A stretch of 36,938 nt of DNA from contig JASGUQ010000006.1 of NCBI GenBank assembly GCA_030057655.1, positions 1 to 36,938 of the forward strand, written 5' to 3'. This DNA is from Bacillota bacterium. Lineage in GTDB: Bacteria > Bacillota > Clostridia > Christensenellales > Aristaeellaceae. The position numbers were made by a program, and so were the translations under genes. The notes beneath the pieces were generated by a model, which made no database searches, had not been told where the DNA came from, and was given only the letters and a program-made list of their open reading frames with translations. Shown one piece after another: positions 1-8,820 of the stretch (position 1 is the first letter of the stretch; the number at the start of each line of letters is the position of its first letter).

Positions 1-765
<765 letters not shown>

Positions 766-872
766 AATCCACTGTCTCTTACCGATTTATCAGTAACAGA
801 CGCTTCTCTCGCTCAAATGAATCAACTGTCGTTTTTTGCGCTTCTCTTCTCTGTATCGTTTTCAAGGTCCGC

Positions 873-891
873 GCACCCCCGTTTGGGGTGC
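873..891 (-). other. Hairpin in the 16S precursor leader
   Basis: Arms GCACCCC and GGGGTGC (873-879 and 885-891) enclose a 5-base loop, just downstream of the predicted rRNA start. It is followed by CTTGAAAAC (about 868-860 on the minus strand), a leader motif commonly seen before rRNA genes in Firmicutes. It lacks a U-tract, so it is unlikely to be a terminator. A processing or antitermination role is inference. Confidence 0.5.
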
Positions 892-897
892 CTGAAC

Positions 898-927
898 AAT
901 ATACCACACCTCACATAACCAAGTCAA
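898..927 (-). promoter_or_regulatory. rRNA operon promoter
   Basis: On the minus strand there is a -35 box TTGACT at 927-922 and a -10 box TATATT at 903-898, separated by 18 bases. The start would lie about 125 bases upstream of mature 16S. An A-rich tract (positions 931-950 read on the minus strand) lies directly upstream of the -35 and could act as an UP element. The boxes are seen directly; the assignment to the rRNA operon follows from position and strand. Confidence 0.75.
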
Positions 928-1093
928 GTACTTTTTCGGGCTTTTTTCGCTTGCCCACGAATATTTCTTGCCAAGGGAAAAAGATGGACAATTTATACAT
1001 GACCGATCTTTGATTGTTATCTGTTGTATATTATTTATAATAAATGAATCGGAACTGTTTCTTGCGATGAAGATAACGAAGCTACAAACAATA
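928..1093. other. AT-rich intergenic stretch without a recognised gene
   Basis: This lies between the rRNA promoter and the carboxypeptidase stop codon. It is much more AT-rich than the surrounding genes and contains a short dyad of alternating A/T around 1028-1046. I see no convincing terminator for the carboxypeptidase gene here. A second upstream rRNA promoter is possible in a region like this, but no -35/-10 pair with acceptable spacing could be picked out. Confidence 0.4.
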
Positions 1094-2452
1094 TCATTGC
1101 TTTTTCAGAAAGGTAAAACCGTAATTAAACAACCTTTTCATATCGTCCCAGCCGCGGTTTCTGGTGCGGCTTTTCAGGATCGCGGCATAGAGGGTGCTGC
1201 CGTCCTTTTGAGCGGCGCCCACATAGCAGAAACCCGCAGCGCCGGTGTACCCGCTTTTGATTCCGTAAGCGCCGTCATAGAATTTGGGAGACGCGAGATT
1301 CAACAGCTCATTGGTGTTGTTGATTGTTAAGGCACCCCGTTTTGTTGTTGGCTGCATGGTGTAGCTTAAGGCGGTTGAGATCCTCCTGAAATCCGGATCT
1401 TTCATACCTGTGAGCGCCAGAACAAGCAAATCCCTGGCTGTCGAATAGTGGTCAGGGTCGTGGTAGCCGTGCGGATTGGTAAAATTTGTTCCGCTCATCC
1501 CCAGTTGAACCGCTTTCCGGTTCATCATTTTGACAAACTCCGCAACGCTTCCGGCGCAGATCTCCGCCACCGCGTTGGCAGCGTCATTGCCGGAACGGAT
1601 CATGAGGCCATAGAGCAGGTCCCGCATGGTCATTTTCTCCCCCGGATAGACGGGCACCAGGGAGGAATCCTTCGCGACTTTGGCAGTGGAGGCGGGAAGT
1701 TCCACCACCTCGTCCAGCCTTCCGCGCTCAATCGCCAAAAGAAGGGTCATCATTTTGGTGGTGCTGGCCGGATACATCCGTTTGTCCGCGTTTTTGGCAA
1801 AAAGGATCCGTCCGCTTGAAGCATCAGCCACAACGGCGGCATCAGCATTCAAAAACTTGTCGGTTAACCCAAGAGGCCGGCTGTCATCAAAAAACTCCGG
1901 CGCCTGGATCTGGAAGGGGAACAAATCGCTGCCAGGGGCCAGCCAAGGCCTGGTCGCCGCGTCCATCACGCCGTTGACCGCAACGCCTTCCGCGTGATGA
2001 CGGGACAAGGTTTCCTGAAAGGCTTTTAAAGCCTCATAGGTCTGTTCACCAAAATGCCCGTCCGCGGCGCCGTCCAGGAACTTCAGGTCGATCAGGCGGA
2101 TCTGCATGTCCTGGACGCGTTTGCCAACAGAACCGATCGAAAAATCCAGAAAGGGGCGCATGACCTCATCGTCATACAGCAATTTCAGGGTGGCTTGTCC
2201 GGCGATGCCGTCTGCCGCCAGTGGATGCCCCTTTTCATTCAGGGCTTTTTGGGCGCTGGTTACGGCGGCAGACGTTCCCTGACCATACCGGCCATCGGGC
2301 GGGGCGGACAGAAACCCGGCGTCACAAAGGCGCTGCTGCAGCTTGACGACCGCCTCGCCCGAGGAGCCTATTGTGAGCATCTTCAACTGCTGAGCGGCCG
2401 CCGGGGACGCAAACAACAATAAGACACAAAACAGCGCGATGAATCGTTTCAT
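1094..2452 (-). CDS. Secreted D-alanyl-D-alanine carboxypeptidase (S11) with two N-terminal peptidoglycan-binding domains
   Basis: This 452-residue protein is a penicillin-binding serine peptidase expected to remove the terminal D-Ala from peptidoglycan stem peptides outside the membrane. Residues 1-20 form a signal peptide ending in SPAAA. Residues about 26-92 and 104-168 look like two PG_binding_1 repeats, with phrases such as LKMLTIGSSGEAVVKLQQRL and GSVGKRVQDMQIRL. The S11 domain follows with all three active-site motifs: S230-T-T-K233, S287-G-N289 and K399-S-G401. It ends at the C-terminal FTFLKKQ without the amphipathic anchor of the classical DacA type. A GGAG ribosome site precedes the ATG. 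It is the second S11 enzyme in the window and has the opposite accessory layout (binding repeats N-terminal, no C-terminal anchor). The family is certain; physiological substrate and timing (growth or sporulation) are unknown. Confidence 0.93.
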   Translation of the reverse strand: MKRFIALFCVLLLFASPAAAQQLKMLTIGSSGEAVVKLQQRLCDAGFLSAPPDGRYGQGTSAAVTSAQKALNEKGHPLAADGIAGQATLKLLYDDEVMRPFLDFSIGSVGKRVQDMQIRLIDLKFLDGAADGHFGEQTYEALKAFQETLSRHHAEGVAVNGVMDAATRPWLAPGSDLFPFQIQAPEFFDDSRPLGLTDKFLNADAAVVADASSGRILFAKNADKRMYPASTTKMMTLLLAIERGRLDEVVELPASTAKVAKDSSLVPVYPGEKMTMRDLLYGLMIRSGNDAANAVAEICAGSVAEFVKMMNRKAVQLGMSGTNFTNPHGYHDPDHYSTARDLLVLALTGMKDPDFRRISTALSYTMQPTTKRGALTINNTNELLNLASPKFYDGAYGIKSGYTGAAGFCYVGAAQKDGSTLYAAILKSRTRNRGWDDMKRLFNYGFTFLKKQ

Positions 2453-2481
2453 TAACAGTGCTCCTTTTCCAGGCTGTTGCT

Positions 2482-2487
2482 ATTATA
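2482..2487 (-). promoter_or_regulatory. Possible -10 box for the D,D-carboxypeptidase gene
   Basis: A perfect TATAAT is read on the minus strand at 2487-2482, about 30 bases upstream of the ATG at 2452. No good -35 lies 16-18 bases further upstream (ATGAAA at 17-base spacing is the best), so the promoter call is tentative. Confidence 0.35.
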
Positions 2488-2558
2488 ACGGTTCAATTCG
2501 CTGTTTTCATCAAATCATCAAAGAATGAAAAGAAAACAATCTTTAATTAGCCAAGCCA

Positions 2559-2587
2559 ATGACAAACATGAAAAGATGAACTATAAT
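2559..2587 (+). promoter_or_regulatory. Promoter of the oxidoreductase/isomerase pair
   Basis: The -35 box ATGACA (2559-2564, five of six consensus bases) is followed after exactly 17 bases by a perfect -10 TATAAT (2582-2587). The predicted start is about 20 bases upstream of the ATG at 2616, leaving room only for the ribosome site ACGGAGG. Confidence 0.75.
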
Positions 2588-2615
2588 AACTATCAGCAAG
2601 AAACGGAGGTTAATC

Positions 2616-3692
2616 ATGGATAATCTGAAGCTTGGCATCATCGGATGCGGCGGCATCGCCAACAACAAACACCTTCCCTCCATCCAAACAATCGGAAATG
2701 CGGATGTGGTCGCTTTCTGCGACATCATTGAGGAGCGCGCTCAGGAAACCGCGGAAAAGTTTGGCACCAAAGACGCCAAGGTGTTTACAGATTATAAAGA
2801 CCTTTTAAAGCTGGATCTGGACGCGGTGTATGTCTGCACCCCCAACCGCAGCCACAGCTTCATTACAGTGGATGCCCTGCATTCCGGAAAACATGTCATG
2901 TGCGAAAAGCCCATGGCCATCAACTATGAAGAAGCGCTAAAAATGGTCAAAGCCGCCCAGGATACCGGAAAACTGCTGACCATTGGCTATCAGAGCCGCT
3001 ACCGCGCTGACAGCATGTACTTAAAAAGCGCCATGGAAGCCGGTGAGCTGGGCGAGATCTATTTTGCCAAGGCCAACGCCGTGCGCCGCCGCGCCGTGCC
3101 CACCTGGGGCGTGTTCCTCAACGAGTACGAGCAGGGCGGCGGGCCCTTGATCGACATCGGGACCCATGCGCTGGACCTGACCCTTTGGACCATGGACAAC
3201 TACAAGCCCAAGTACGCCGTTGGAACCACCTACCATAAACTGAACAAGGACCGCAACACCGCCAACGCCTGGGGTGACTGGGATGTTGACAAGTTCACCG
3301 TGGAAGACAGCGCCTTTGGTTTTATCGTGATGGAAAACGGCGCGACCATCATGCTGTCCGCATCCTGGGCGCTGAACACGCTGGAAGTTGAGGAAGCGAC
3401 GACCACGCTTTCGGGCACCAAGGGCGGCGCAGACTTTCATGAGGGGCTGCGCATCAACGGCGTGCGCCATGGCCGCCAGTTTGTGGAAAAACCTGATCTG
3501 AAAGCCGGTTCCGTTGCCTTTTATGAGGGCACCTCCGCGACGCCTCAGGTGCTGGAACAAAAGACCTTCCACGACGCCATCAGGGGCAAGGGCAAATTGT
3601 GCGTGCTGCCGGAGCAGGCCATCGTGGTGACCCGGATCCTGGAAGCCATCTACAAGAGCGCGGCCAGCGGCGAGCCTTATTACTTTGATTAA
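2616..3692 (+). CDS. Gfo/Idh/MocA family NAD(P)-dependent oxidoreductase
   Basis: A 358-residue enzyme of the glucose-fructose oxidoreductase / inositol dehydrogenase / MocA family, which oxidises or reduces a hydroxyl of a sugar, cyclitol or derivative using NAD(P). The Rossmann signature GIIGCGGIA sits at residues 8-16, the family lysine motif EKP at 97-99 and the catalytic-domain motif DIGTHALDL at 180-188, with H184 the likely catalytic histidine. The length is usual for the family. The ATG follows AACGGAGGTTAATC with good spacing and lies just after a strong promoter. The next gene, 12 bases downstream, is a sugar isomerase/epimerase-like protein. Such pairs act together on sugars, inositols or 3-keto-glycosides, but sequence alone does not give the substrate. 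Confidence 0.92.
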   Translation: MDNLKLGIIGCGGIANNKHLPSIQTIGNADVVAFCDIIEERAQETAEKFGTKDAKVFTDYKDLLKLDLDAVYVCTPNRSHSFITVDALHSGKHVMCEKPMAINYEEALKMVKAAQDTGKLLTIGYQSRYRADSMYLKSAMEAGELGEIYFAKANAVRRRAVPTWGVFLNEYEQGGGPLIDIGTHALDLTLWTMDNYKPKYAVGTTYHKLNKDRNTANAWGDWDVDKFTVEDSAFGFIVMENGATIMLSASWALNTLEVEEATTTLSGTKGGADFHEGLRINGVRHGRQFVEKPDLKAGSVAFYEGTSATPQVLEQKTFHDAIRGKGKLCVLPEQAIVVTRILEAIYKSAASGEPYYFD

Positions 3693-3704
3693 GGAGAGAT
3701 ACAG

Positions 3705-4526
3705 ATGAAAAAATTGCCGATCGCTTATCAGCTGTACTGCGTGCGCAACGAAATGGCGCGCGACGTGGTCGGAACGCTGAAAAAAGTAAAAGAACTGGGT
3801 TTTGACGGGGTGGAATTTGCCGGGTTTTACGATTATTCCGCCCAGGACATGAAGGCCCTGCTCAAAGACATCGGGCTTGAGCCGGTGTCCAGCCATGTGC
3901 CGCTTCAGGCCATCCTGGCGGACATGGACAAGGTGATCGCCTACCACAAGGAACTGGGCACCCCTTACATCGCTGTGCCCTACCTGGCTGAGGAAGACCG
4001 CCCGGGCATGCCGGGCTTTGCCAAGGTGCTGAACCTGATCTTCCGCTTTGGTCAGAAATGCCGGGACGCGGGCATCCAGTTGCTCTACCACAACCATGAC
4101 TTTGAGTTTGCCAAAGTGTCCGGCCTTTACGGGCTTGATTTCATCTTCCAGGCAATACCGGAAGATCTGCTGAAGACGGAGATCGACACCTGCTGGGTCA
4201 AGTACGCGGGCGTTGACCCCATCACCTACCTGGCCTCCTACAAAGGGCGCGCGCCGGTTGTGCACATCAAGGACTTCGTGTCCGACAACTCCGGACGCAC
4301 CCCTTACGCCCTGATCGGCCTCAACGAGGACGAGGAGATCGACCGCAGCGGCTTTTCCTACCGCCCCTTTGGCCATGGCTCCCAGGAGCCGGAGGCCCTG
4401 GTTGAAGCAGCCATTGAAGCGGGCGCTGTCTGGCTGGTGCTGGAACAGGATGATCCCTATGGCGAGTCTCCTTTTGAGGACGCCAGGATGAGCATGGAGA
4501 CCTTCAGGCGCATTGGCGTTAAATAA
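3705..4526 (+). CDS. Sugar phosphate isomerase/epimerase-like TIM-barrel protein
   Basis: The 273-residue product belongs to the AP-endonuclease-2 / xylose-isomerase-like TIM-barrel superfamily. Visible landmarks are the N-terminal AYQLYCVRNEM strand, LGFDGVEFAGFYD (about 30-42), YHNHDFEF (about 127-134) with metal-ligand type histidines, KTEIDTCWVKYAG (about 155-167) and VHIKDF (about 186-191). The E, D and H residues in these phrases fit the divalent metal site of the fold. It starts 12 bases after the oxidoreductase stop with an AAGGAGAG ribosome site, so the two are cotranscribed. It probably isomerises or epimerises a substrate or product of its partner; the exact reaction is unknown. 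A terminator-like hairpin follows. Confidence 0.88.
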   Translation: MKKLPIAYQLYCVRNEMARDVVGTLKKVKELGFDGVEFAGFYDYSAQDMKALLKDIGLEPVSSHVPLQAILADMDKVIAYHKELGTPYIAVPYLAEEDRPGMPGFAKVLNLIFRFGQKCRDAGIQLLYHNHDFEFAKVSGLYGLDFIFQAIPEDLLKTEIDTCWVKYAGVDPITYLASYKGRAPVVHIKDFVSDNSGRTPYALIGLNEDEEIDRSGFSYRPFGHGSQEPEALVEAAIEAGAVWLVLEQDDPYGESPFEDARMSMETFRRIGVK

Positions 4527-4536
4527 TCATTTTAAC

Positions 4537-4569
4537 CCCCGGTTTGTTTGCACCGGGGATTTCTATTTT
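4537..4569 (+). terminator. Terminator after the isomerase gene
   Basis: Arms CCCCGGT (4537-4543) and ACCGGGG (4552-4558) form a GC-rich stem with an 8-base loop, followed by the U-rich but interrupted tail ATTTCTATTTT. It lies 10 bases after the isomerase stop codon and 20 bases before the asd ATG. Leakiness is possible because of the interrupted tail. Confidence 0.65.
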
Positions 4570-4588
4570 AAAAAAGGATGCTAAGAGA

Positions 4589-5677
4589 ATGAAAAAATAC
4601 AGAGTCGGAATCATCGGAGCTACCGGAATGGTCGGTCAGAGATTAATCACCCTGCTGGAAAACCACCCCTGGTTTGAAATCACGGCGCTTTCCGCCAGCG
4701 CAAGGAGCGCCGGACAGAATTATGAGAAGGCCACGGAAGGCCGGTGGCAGATGAAAACCCCACTTCCTGAGAAAATCAAAAAGATGCCTGTGTTTGATTC
4801 GGAGAATATTGAAGCGGTGTCCGGATTGGCGGACTTTGTCTTTTGCGCGGTATCCCTCTCCAAGGCCGAGACCCTGGCGCTTGAAGAAAGGTATGCCAAA
4901 AGCGAGATCCCGGTGGTCAGCTGCAACTCCGCCTGCAGGATGGTCCCGGATGTGCCAATGCTGATCCCCGAAATCAACCCGGAGCACGCGCAATTGATCC
5001 ACAAGCAAAGGGAGCGCCTTGGCACCCAAAAAGGCTTCATCGCCGTGAAGCCCAACTGCTCCATCCAGAGCTACGTCCCGGTGCTGCACGCCCTGATGGA
5101 CTATGAACCGACCGCCATCTCCGTCTGCACCTACCAGGCGCTGAGCGGGGCTGGAAAAACGCTGGAAACCTGGCCTGAGATGCAGGACAACGTGAACCCC
5201 TACATCGCGGGAGAGGACGAAAAAAGCGAGCAGGAGCCCATGAAGGTCTGGGGCAAACTAAACAAGGAAATGGACGGGGTCATCCACGCTGAACTGCCGG
5301 TCATCAGCGCGCAGTGCCTGCGGGTGCCGGTCAGCGACGGACACATGGCAGCGGTGTCGGTCAAATTCCGCAGGAAGCCCGAAAAACAGCAGATCCTGGA
5401 TCGCCTGGCTGAATTTAAAACTTTGCCTCAGGAACTGGGCCTGCCCTCCGCGCCTGATCCCTTCATTGTCTACATGGAAGAGGACAACCGCCCCCAGACC
5501 GCGCTTGACCGCGATCGGGGAAACGGCATGGCGATCACCATGGGACGGCTGAGGGAAGACCCGCTGCTTGACTGGAAATTTGTCTGCCTGTCCCACAACA
5601 CCCTGCGAGGCGCGGCGGGCGGCGCCGTCTTGATGGCGGAAATGCTGTGCAAGCAGGGCTACATTGAAAAGAAATAA
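4589..5677 (+). CDS. asd: Aspartate-semialdehyde dehydrogenase (archaeal/fungal-type)
   Basis: The enzyme reduces aspartyl-4-phosphate to aspartate 4-semialdehyde with NADPH, the branch to lysine/diaminopimelate, threonine and methionine. The chosen ATG gives 362 residues; an in-frame ATG 15 codons earlier (4544) lies inside the preceding terminator hairpin and is rejected. The NADP loop GIIGATGMVGQRL occupies residues 7-19. The catalytic cysteine is C157 in KPNCSIQ, and R245 and H252 lie in CLRVPVSDGH. Phrases such as CNSACRMVPDVPMLIPEIN and TYQALSGAGKT match the longer archaeal/yeast-like ASADH branch rather than the short E. coli type. It is followed by dapA after 10 bases and dapB. I see no clear promoter in the short gap upstream, so transcription may start inside the 3' end of the isomerase gene or leak through the hairpin. 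Confidence 0.95.
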   Translation: MKKYRVGIIGATGMVGQRLITLLENHPWFEITALSASARSAGQNYEKATEGRWQMKTPLPEKIKKMPVFDSENIEAVSGLADFVFCAVSLSKAETLALEERYAKSEIPVVSCNSACRMVPDVPMLIPEINPEHAQLIHKQRERLGTQKGFIAVKPNCSIQSYVPVLHALMDYEPTAISVCTYQALSGAGKTLETWPEMQDNVNPYIAGEDEKSEQEPMKVWGKLNKEMDGVIHAELPVISAQCLRVPVSDGHMAAVSVKFRRKPEKQQILDRLAEFKTLPQELGLPSAPDPFIVYMEEDNRPQTALDRDRGNGMAITMGRLREDPLLDWKFVCLSHNTLRGAAGGAVLMAEMLCKQGYIEKK

Positions 5678-5687
5678 GGAGGCTGCG

Positions 5688-6575
5688 ATGAAAACACCAA
5701 TTTTTACAGGAACAGCGACAGCGCTGGTCACCCCTTTCACAGAAAACGGGATTGACACCGCAGCGCTAAAAAAACTGGTGGACTGGCAGATCGATCAGGG
5801 CGTGAGCGCCCTCATCGCCTGCGGAACGACCGGGGAACCCTCCACCATGGACGAAGCGGAATGGGAGGAGACGGTTTCGACCGTGATCAAAGCCGCCAAA
5901 GGCCGGGTGCCGGTGGTGGCAGGAACGGGCAGCAACAACACCGCCCATGTGATCAAATTGGCGAAGCTTGCCAAGAAGCTCGGCGCGGACGCCCAGCTTG
6001 TCGTGACCCCCTACTACAACAAGACCACCCAGCAGGGCCTGATCGCGCACTACACCGCCATCGCGGATGAAGGCAGTTTGCCTGTGGTCGTCTACAACGT
6101 GCCCGCAAGAACCGGGCTGAACATGCTGCCGGACACCCTGGGCAAGTTGTCCCATCACCCCAACATCGTCGCCATGAAAGAAGCCTCCGGCGATCTGATC
6201 CAGATCACCGAAATGATGCGCCTGTGCGAGGACAGGATCGCCTTTTACTCAGGCAGCGATGAAGTGGTGGTGCCCCTGATGGCCCTGGGCGGCCAAGGCG
6301 TCATCTCCGTGATGTCCAATGTGGCCCCTGACCTCACCGTCCAAATGACGGGAGCGATGCTGGACGGCGATTTTCAAAAAGCCGCGGGGCTGCAGATTCG
6401 ACTGATGCCGCTCATCCGCGCGCTGTTTGTTGAGACCAATCCGATCCCGGCAAAGGCAGGGGTCAGCCTGCTCGGCTTTTGCGAAAACAGGGTGAGGCTG
6501 CCGCTGATCCCCATGACCGAAAAGAATTATTCTGTTTTGAAAGCGGAGATGGAAAAATTGGGGTTGATCCAATGA
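5688..6575 (+). CDS. dapA: 4-hydroxy-tetrahydrodipicolinate synthase
   Basis: DapA condenses pyruvate with aspartate semialdehyde, the first committed step to diaminopimelate and lysine. The product is 295 residues, the usual size. Schiff-base lysine K164 is in VAMKEASGD. Y136 and R141 are in YNVPARTG and the substrate loop GTTGEPST lies at 46-53. The ATG is preceded by TAAGGAGGCTGCG, in which the asd stop overlaps the ribosome site. An in-frame ATG at 5664 lies within asd and has no ribosome site. The stop overlaps the dapB start as ATGA, indicating translational coupling. The family also contains N-acetylneuraminate lyases, but the asd/dapB neighbours settle the function. Confidence 0.97.
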   Translation: MKTPIFTGTATALVTPFTENGIDTAALKKLVDWQIDQGVSALIACGTTGEPSTMDEAEWEETVSTVIKAAKGRVPVVAGTGSNNTAHVIKLAKLAKKLGADAQLVVTPYYNKTTQQGLIAHYTAIADEGSLPVVVYNVPARTGLNMLPDTLGKLSHHPNIVAMKEASGDLIQITEMMRLCEDRIAFYSGSDEVVVPLMALGGQGVISVMSNVAPDLTVQMTGAMLDGDFQKAAGLQIRLMPLIRALFVETNPIPAKAGVSLLGFCENRVRLPLIPMTEKNYSVLKAEMEKLGLIQ

Positions 6576-7315
6576 GCAGATTGTTGATTACAGGCGTGGA
6601 TGGGCGCATGGGACGGCTGATTGCCAGAGACGCGAACCTGTTCAGCCTTGAGGTCGCTGCGGGAGTGGACAGCAGGCTGCCTGAAGGCGTTTCCTTCCCT
6701 GTTTACGGGAATGTAAATGAAGTGAAGGAAGAGGCGGAGGTGCTGATCGACTTTTCCTCTCCGGACATGCTGCCGTCTATTCTGGACTTCGCGATCGCAA
6801 GAAAGCTGCCCTGCGTGTTGTGCACCACGGGCTACACCATGCAGGATGAAGCGATGATCAAAGAGGCATCCGGCAGCATCGCCGTCTTCCGCTCAGCCAA
6901 CATGTCCCTTGGTGTGTATGTGTTAAGGCAGCTGGCAAAAGAGGCAAGCAAAATGCTGCCAGGGTTTGACATTGAAATTGTAGAAAAGCATCACAACCAA
7001 AAGGCGGACAGCCCTTCCGGAACCGCGCTGGCGCTTTATGAATCGGTAAAGCGGCAGGATAGCCAAAAGGCGTTTGGAAGACAGGGGCAGGTTGGCGCCA
7101 GGAAGCCTGAGGAGATCGGCCTGCACGCGGTGCGCGGCGGCACGGTGGCCGGAGAGCATGAGGTGGGCTTTTACGGCCCCAGTGAAACCCTTCTGTTGAC
7201 GCACTCTGCCCAGGACCGCGCGGTTTTCGCTTCCGGCGCACTCAGGGCAGCCCGGTTCCTGATCGGGAAGACTGCCGGGCTGTACGGGATGGAAGAGCTG
7301 GTTGCAGGAATATAA
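6572..7315 (+). CDS. dapB: 4-hydroxy-tetrahydrodipicolinate reductase
   Basis: DapB reduces the dapA product with NAD(P)H to tetrahydrodipicolinate in diaminopimelate/lysine synthesis. From the ATG at 6572 the protein has 247 residues. An upstream in-frame start at 6479 would lie within dapA and add 31 unrelated residues. The nucleotide-binding loop ITGVDGRMG is at 6-14. The conserved catalytic block EKHHNQKADSPSGTAL, with its two histidines, lysine and SGT, lies near 135-150. The start overlaps the dapA stop in ATGA. The strong hairpin at 7332-7370 ends this transcription unit. Confidence 0.96.
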   Translation: MSRLLITGVDGRMGRLIARDANLFSLEVAAGVDSRLPEGVSFPVYGNVNEVKEEAEVLIDFSSPDMLPSILDFAIARKLPCVLCTTGYTMQDEAMIKEASGSIAVFRSANMSLGVYVLRQLAKEASKMLPGFDIEIVEKHHNQKADSPSGTALALYESVKRQDSQKAFGRQGQVGARKPEEIGLHAVRGGTVAGEHEVGFYGPSETLLLTHSAQDRAVFASGALRAARFLIGKTAGLYGMEELVAGI

Positions 7316-7331
7316 ACAGAGAACCGAAAAC

Positions 7332-7376
7332 AAGGGGCTGACGCAGAACATCAAACTGCATCAGCCCCTTTTAAAT
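7332..7376. terminator. Bidirectional terminator between dapB and mgtE
   Basis: Ten-base arms AAGGGGCTGA (7332-7341) and TCAGCCCCTT (7361-7370) pair perfectly, and an inner GCAG/CTGC pairing (7343-7346 with 7356-7359) extends the stem. TTTTAAAT follows on the plus strand and the flanking A-rich sequence supplies a T-rich tail on the minus strand. It sits between the convergent dapB and mgtE stops and can serve both. Confidence 0.88.
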
Positions 7377-7384
7377 GGAAAAGT

Positions 7385-8731
7385 TTACAGAACGAACTTG
7401 GATGCGACCGTGAAGAAAATAAACAGGCTGGCCGCGTCCACCAGCGTGGTGATGAGCGGGGAAGCCGCCAGCGCTGGATCCATCTTAAGCCGCTGCGCGC
7501 CAAGGGGCAGAATGCAGCCGATGGATTTGGCGATGACCACGGTGGCAAAGAGGCTGAAGGAAATGACGCCTGCCATAATGAGGGAAGCGCCGTTGAGCAG
7601 CAGCAGGCGCACAAAGGTAACCAGGGACAGGCAGAGCCCGATGAGCAAGCCGACGCGGAACTCCGTCCACAGGACACGGAAGACATCCTTGAACTGCACC
7701 TCGCCCAGCGCGATGCCGCGGATCATCAGGGTGGACGCCTGCTGGCCGCAGTTGCCGCCGGTGTCCATCAGCATGGGGATGGAGGCGGACAAAAGGATGT
7801 TGACAGCCAGCACGTTTTCAAATTTCGCGATGATCGCGCCTGAAACAATGGAGGTGAACATCAGGATCATCAGCCAGGGCAGGCGGTTGCCGGCCAGGGT
7901 AATGATCTTGGATTTGAAATAGGGCTCCTCAGCAGGCGCAAGACCGGACATCTTCTCAATGTCTTCGGTGTTCTCTTCTTCGATAACGTCCATGATGTCG
8001 TCGTTGGTGATGATGCCGACCATGCGCCCCTCGCCATCCACAACGGGAATGGAAAGAAGGTGATACTTGCGCACGGTGTCCGCGACCACCTCCTGGTCGT
8101 CCATGGTGTTGACTGAAATAATGCCAGGATCCACCAGCTTGGAGAGCGCCGTGTCCTCCGGCACCACCAGGGCCTTGTGCAGCGGGATCGCGCCGATCAA
8201 GCGGCGCTGATCATCCAGCATGTAAAGGGTGTAGACCGTTTCCTTGTCAACACCTGTTTCCTTGATGCTCTTTAAGGCATCCTTGACGCTCATCTCCTGG
8301 GTGACCTCGCAATACTCGATGGTCATCAGGGAGCCGGCGGAATTTTCCGGATATTTTAGAAACTGATTGATGATGGCGCGGGTCTTGGGGTCCGTGTTCT
8401 GAAGGACACGCTTGACTGCGTTGGCGGGCAATTCCTCCAAAAAGTCCACCGCGTCGTCCACGAACATTTCATCAATCAGCGCAGAGATCTCTGCATCGGC
8501 AATGCTCTCCACCAGGGTCTGGCGCTGCTCGGTGTCCATGTAGCTGAACACGTCCGCAGATACATCCTTGGGCAAGACACGGAAGAGCAGCAGCAGTTTT
8601 TCTTTGTCCAGCTTTTTCATATAGCCTGCGATGTCCACGGGGTTGAGCATCATCAGGGCGCCGCGAAGCTGGCCGTGGCGGCTTTCTGCCATCAGTTGGT
8701 CTAATTTTACCTCGATCTGTTCCCAGTCCAT
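7385..8731 (-). CDS. mgtE: Magnesium transporter MgtE
   Basis: MgtE is a homodimeric Mg2+ channel gated by its cytosolic domains. The 448-residue product has the full layout: an N-terminal MgtE helical domain (about 14-125), two CBS domains (about 137-195 and 200-255) and five membrane helices from about 280 to the end. The pore region keeps GGNCGQQAS (325-333) and DPALAASP (418-425), where D419 matches the conserved pore aspartate. I chose the ATG at 8731 because AAGGAGG lies 8-9 bases upstream; the in-frame GTG at 8740 overlaps that same ribosome site and is rejected. The gene has a strong promoter almost 200 bases upstream (8930-8958), and the leader carries a small ORF and a terminator-like hairpin, suggesting attenuation, presumably by Mg2+. 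Confidence 0.95.
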   Translation of the reverse strand: MDWEQIEVKLDQLMAESRHGQLRGALMMLNPVDIAGYMKKLDKEKLLLLFRVLPKDVSADVFSYMDTEQRQTLVESIADAEISALIDEMFVDDAVDFLEELPANAVKRVLQNTDPKTRAIINQFLKYPENSAGSLMTIEYCEVTQEMSVKDALKSIKETGVDKETVYTLYMLDDQRRLIGAIPLHKALVVPEDTALSKLVDPGIISVNTMDDQEVVADTVRKYHLLSIPVVDGEGRMVGIITNDDIMDVIEEENTEDIEKMSGLAPAEEPYFKSKIITLAGNRLPWLMILMFTSIVSGAIIAKFENVLAVNILLSASIPMLMDTGGNCGQQASTLMIRGIALGEVQFKDVFRVLWTEFRVGLLIGLCLSLVTFVRLLLLNGASLIMAGVISFSLFATVVIAKSIGCILPLGAQRLKMDPALAASPLITTLVDAASLFIFFTVASKFVL

Positions 8732-8762
8732 TGGAACCACCTCCTTAATTTATCATCCGCGT

Positions 8763-8790
8763 AAAAAAGCGCCTTGCTTGGGACAAGGGC
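8763..8790 (-). terminator. Terminator-like hairpin (candidate attenuator) in the mgtE leader
   Basis: Read on the minus strand, CCTTG (8788-8784) pairs with CAAGG (8776-8772) around a 7-base loop. A G-C pair at 8790/8771 can be added by bulging one base. The stem is followed within a few bases by six U residues (8768-8763). It lies after the small upstream ORF and 32 bases before the mgtE ATG. The stem is short, so intrinsic strength is uncertain. Confidence 0.5.
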
Positions 8791-8820
8791 CATCGACGTG
8801 ATAAATGTCAGGTGTGAAGG

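Noticed and set aside
928-1093. Second rRNA promoter upstream of the first
   Set aside because: AT-rich, but no hexamer pair with plausible spacing.
3021-4376. A 451-codon antisense open frame opposite the oxidoreductase and isomerase genes
   Set aside because: It lies fully opposite two clear enzymes, has low-complexity Gly/Val/His-rich content typical of reverse-strand reading in GC-rich genes, and has no ribosome site.
4527-4588. Lysine riboswitch ahead of asd
   Set aside because: The gap is 62 bases, far too short, and is filled by a terminator hairpin.
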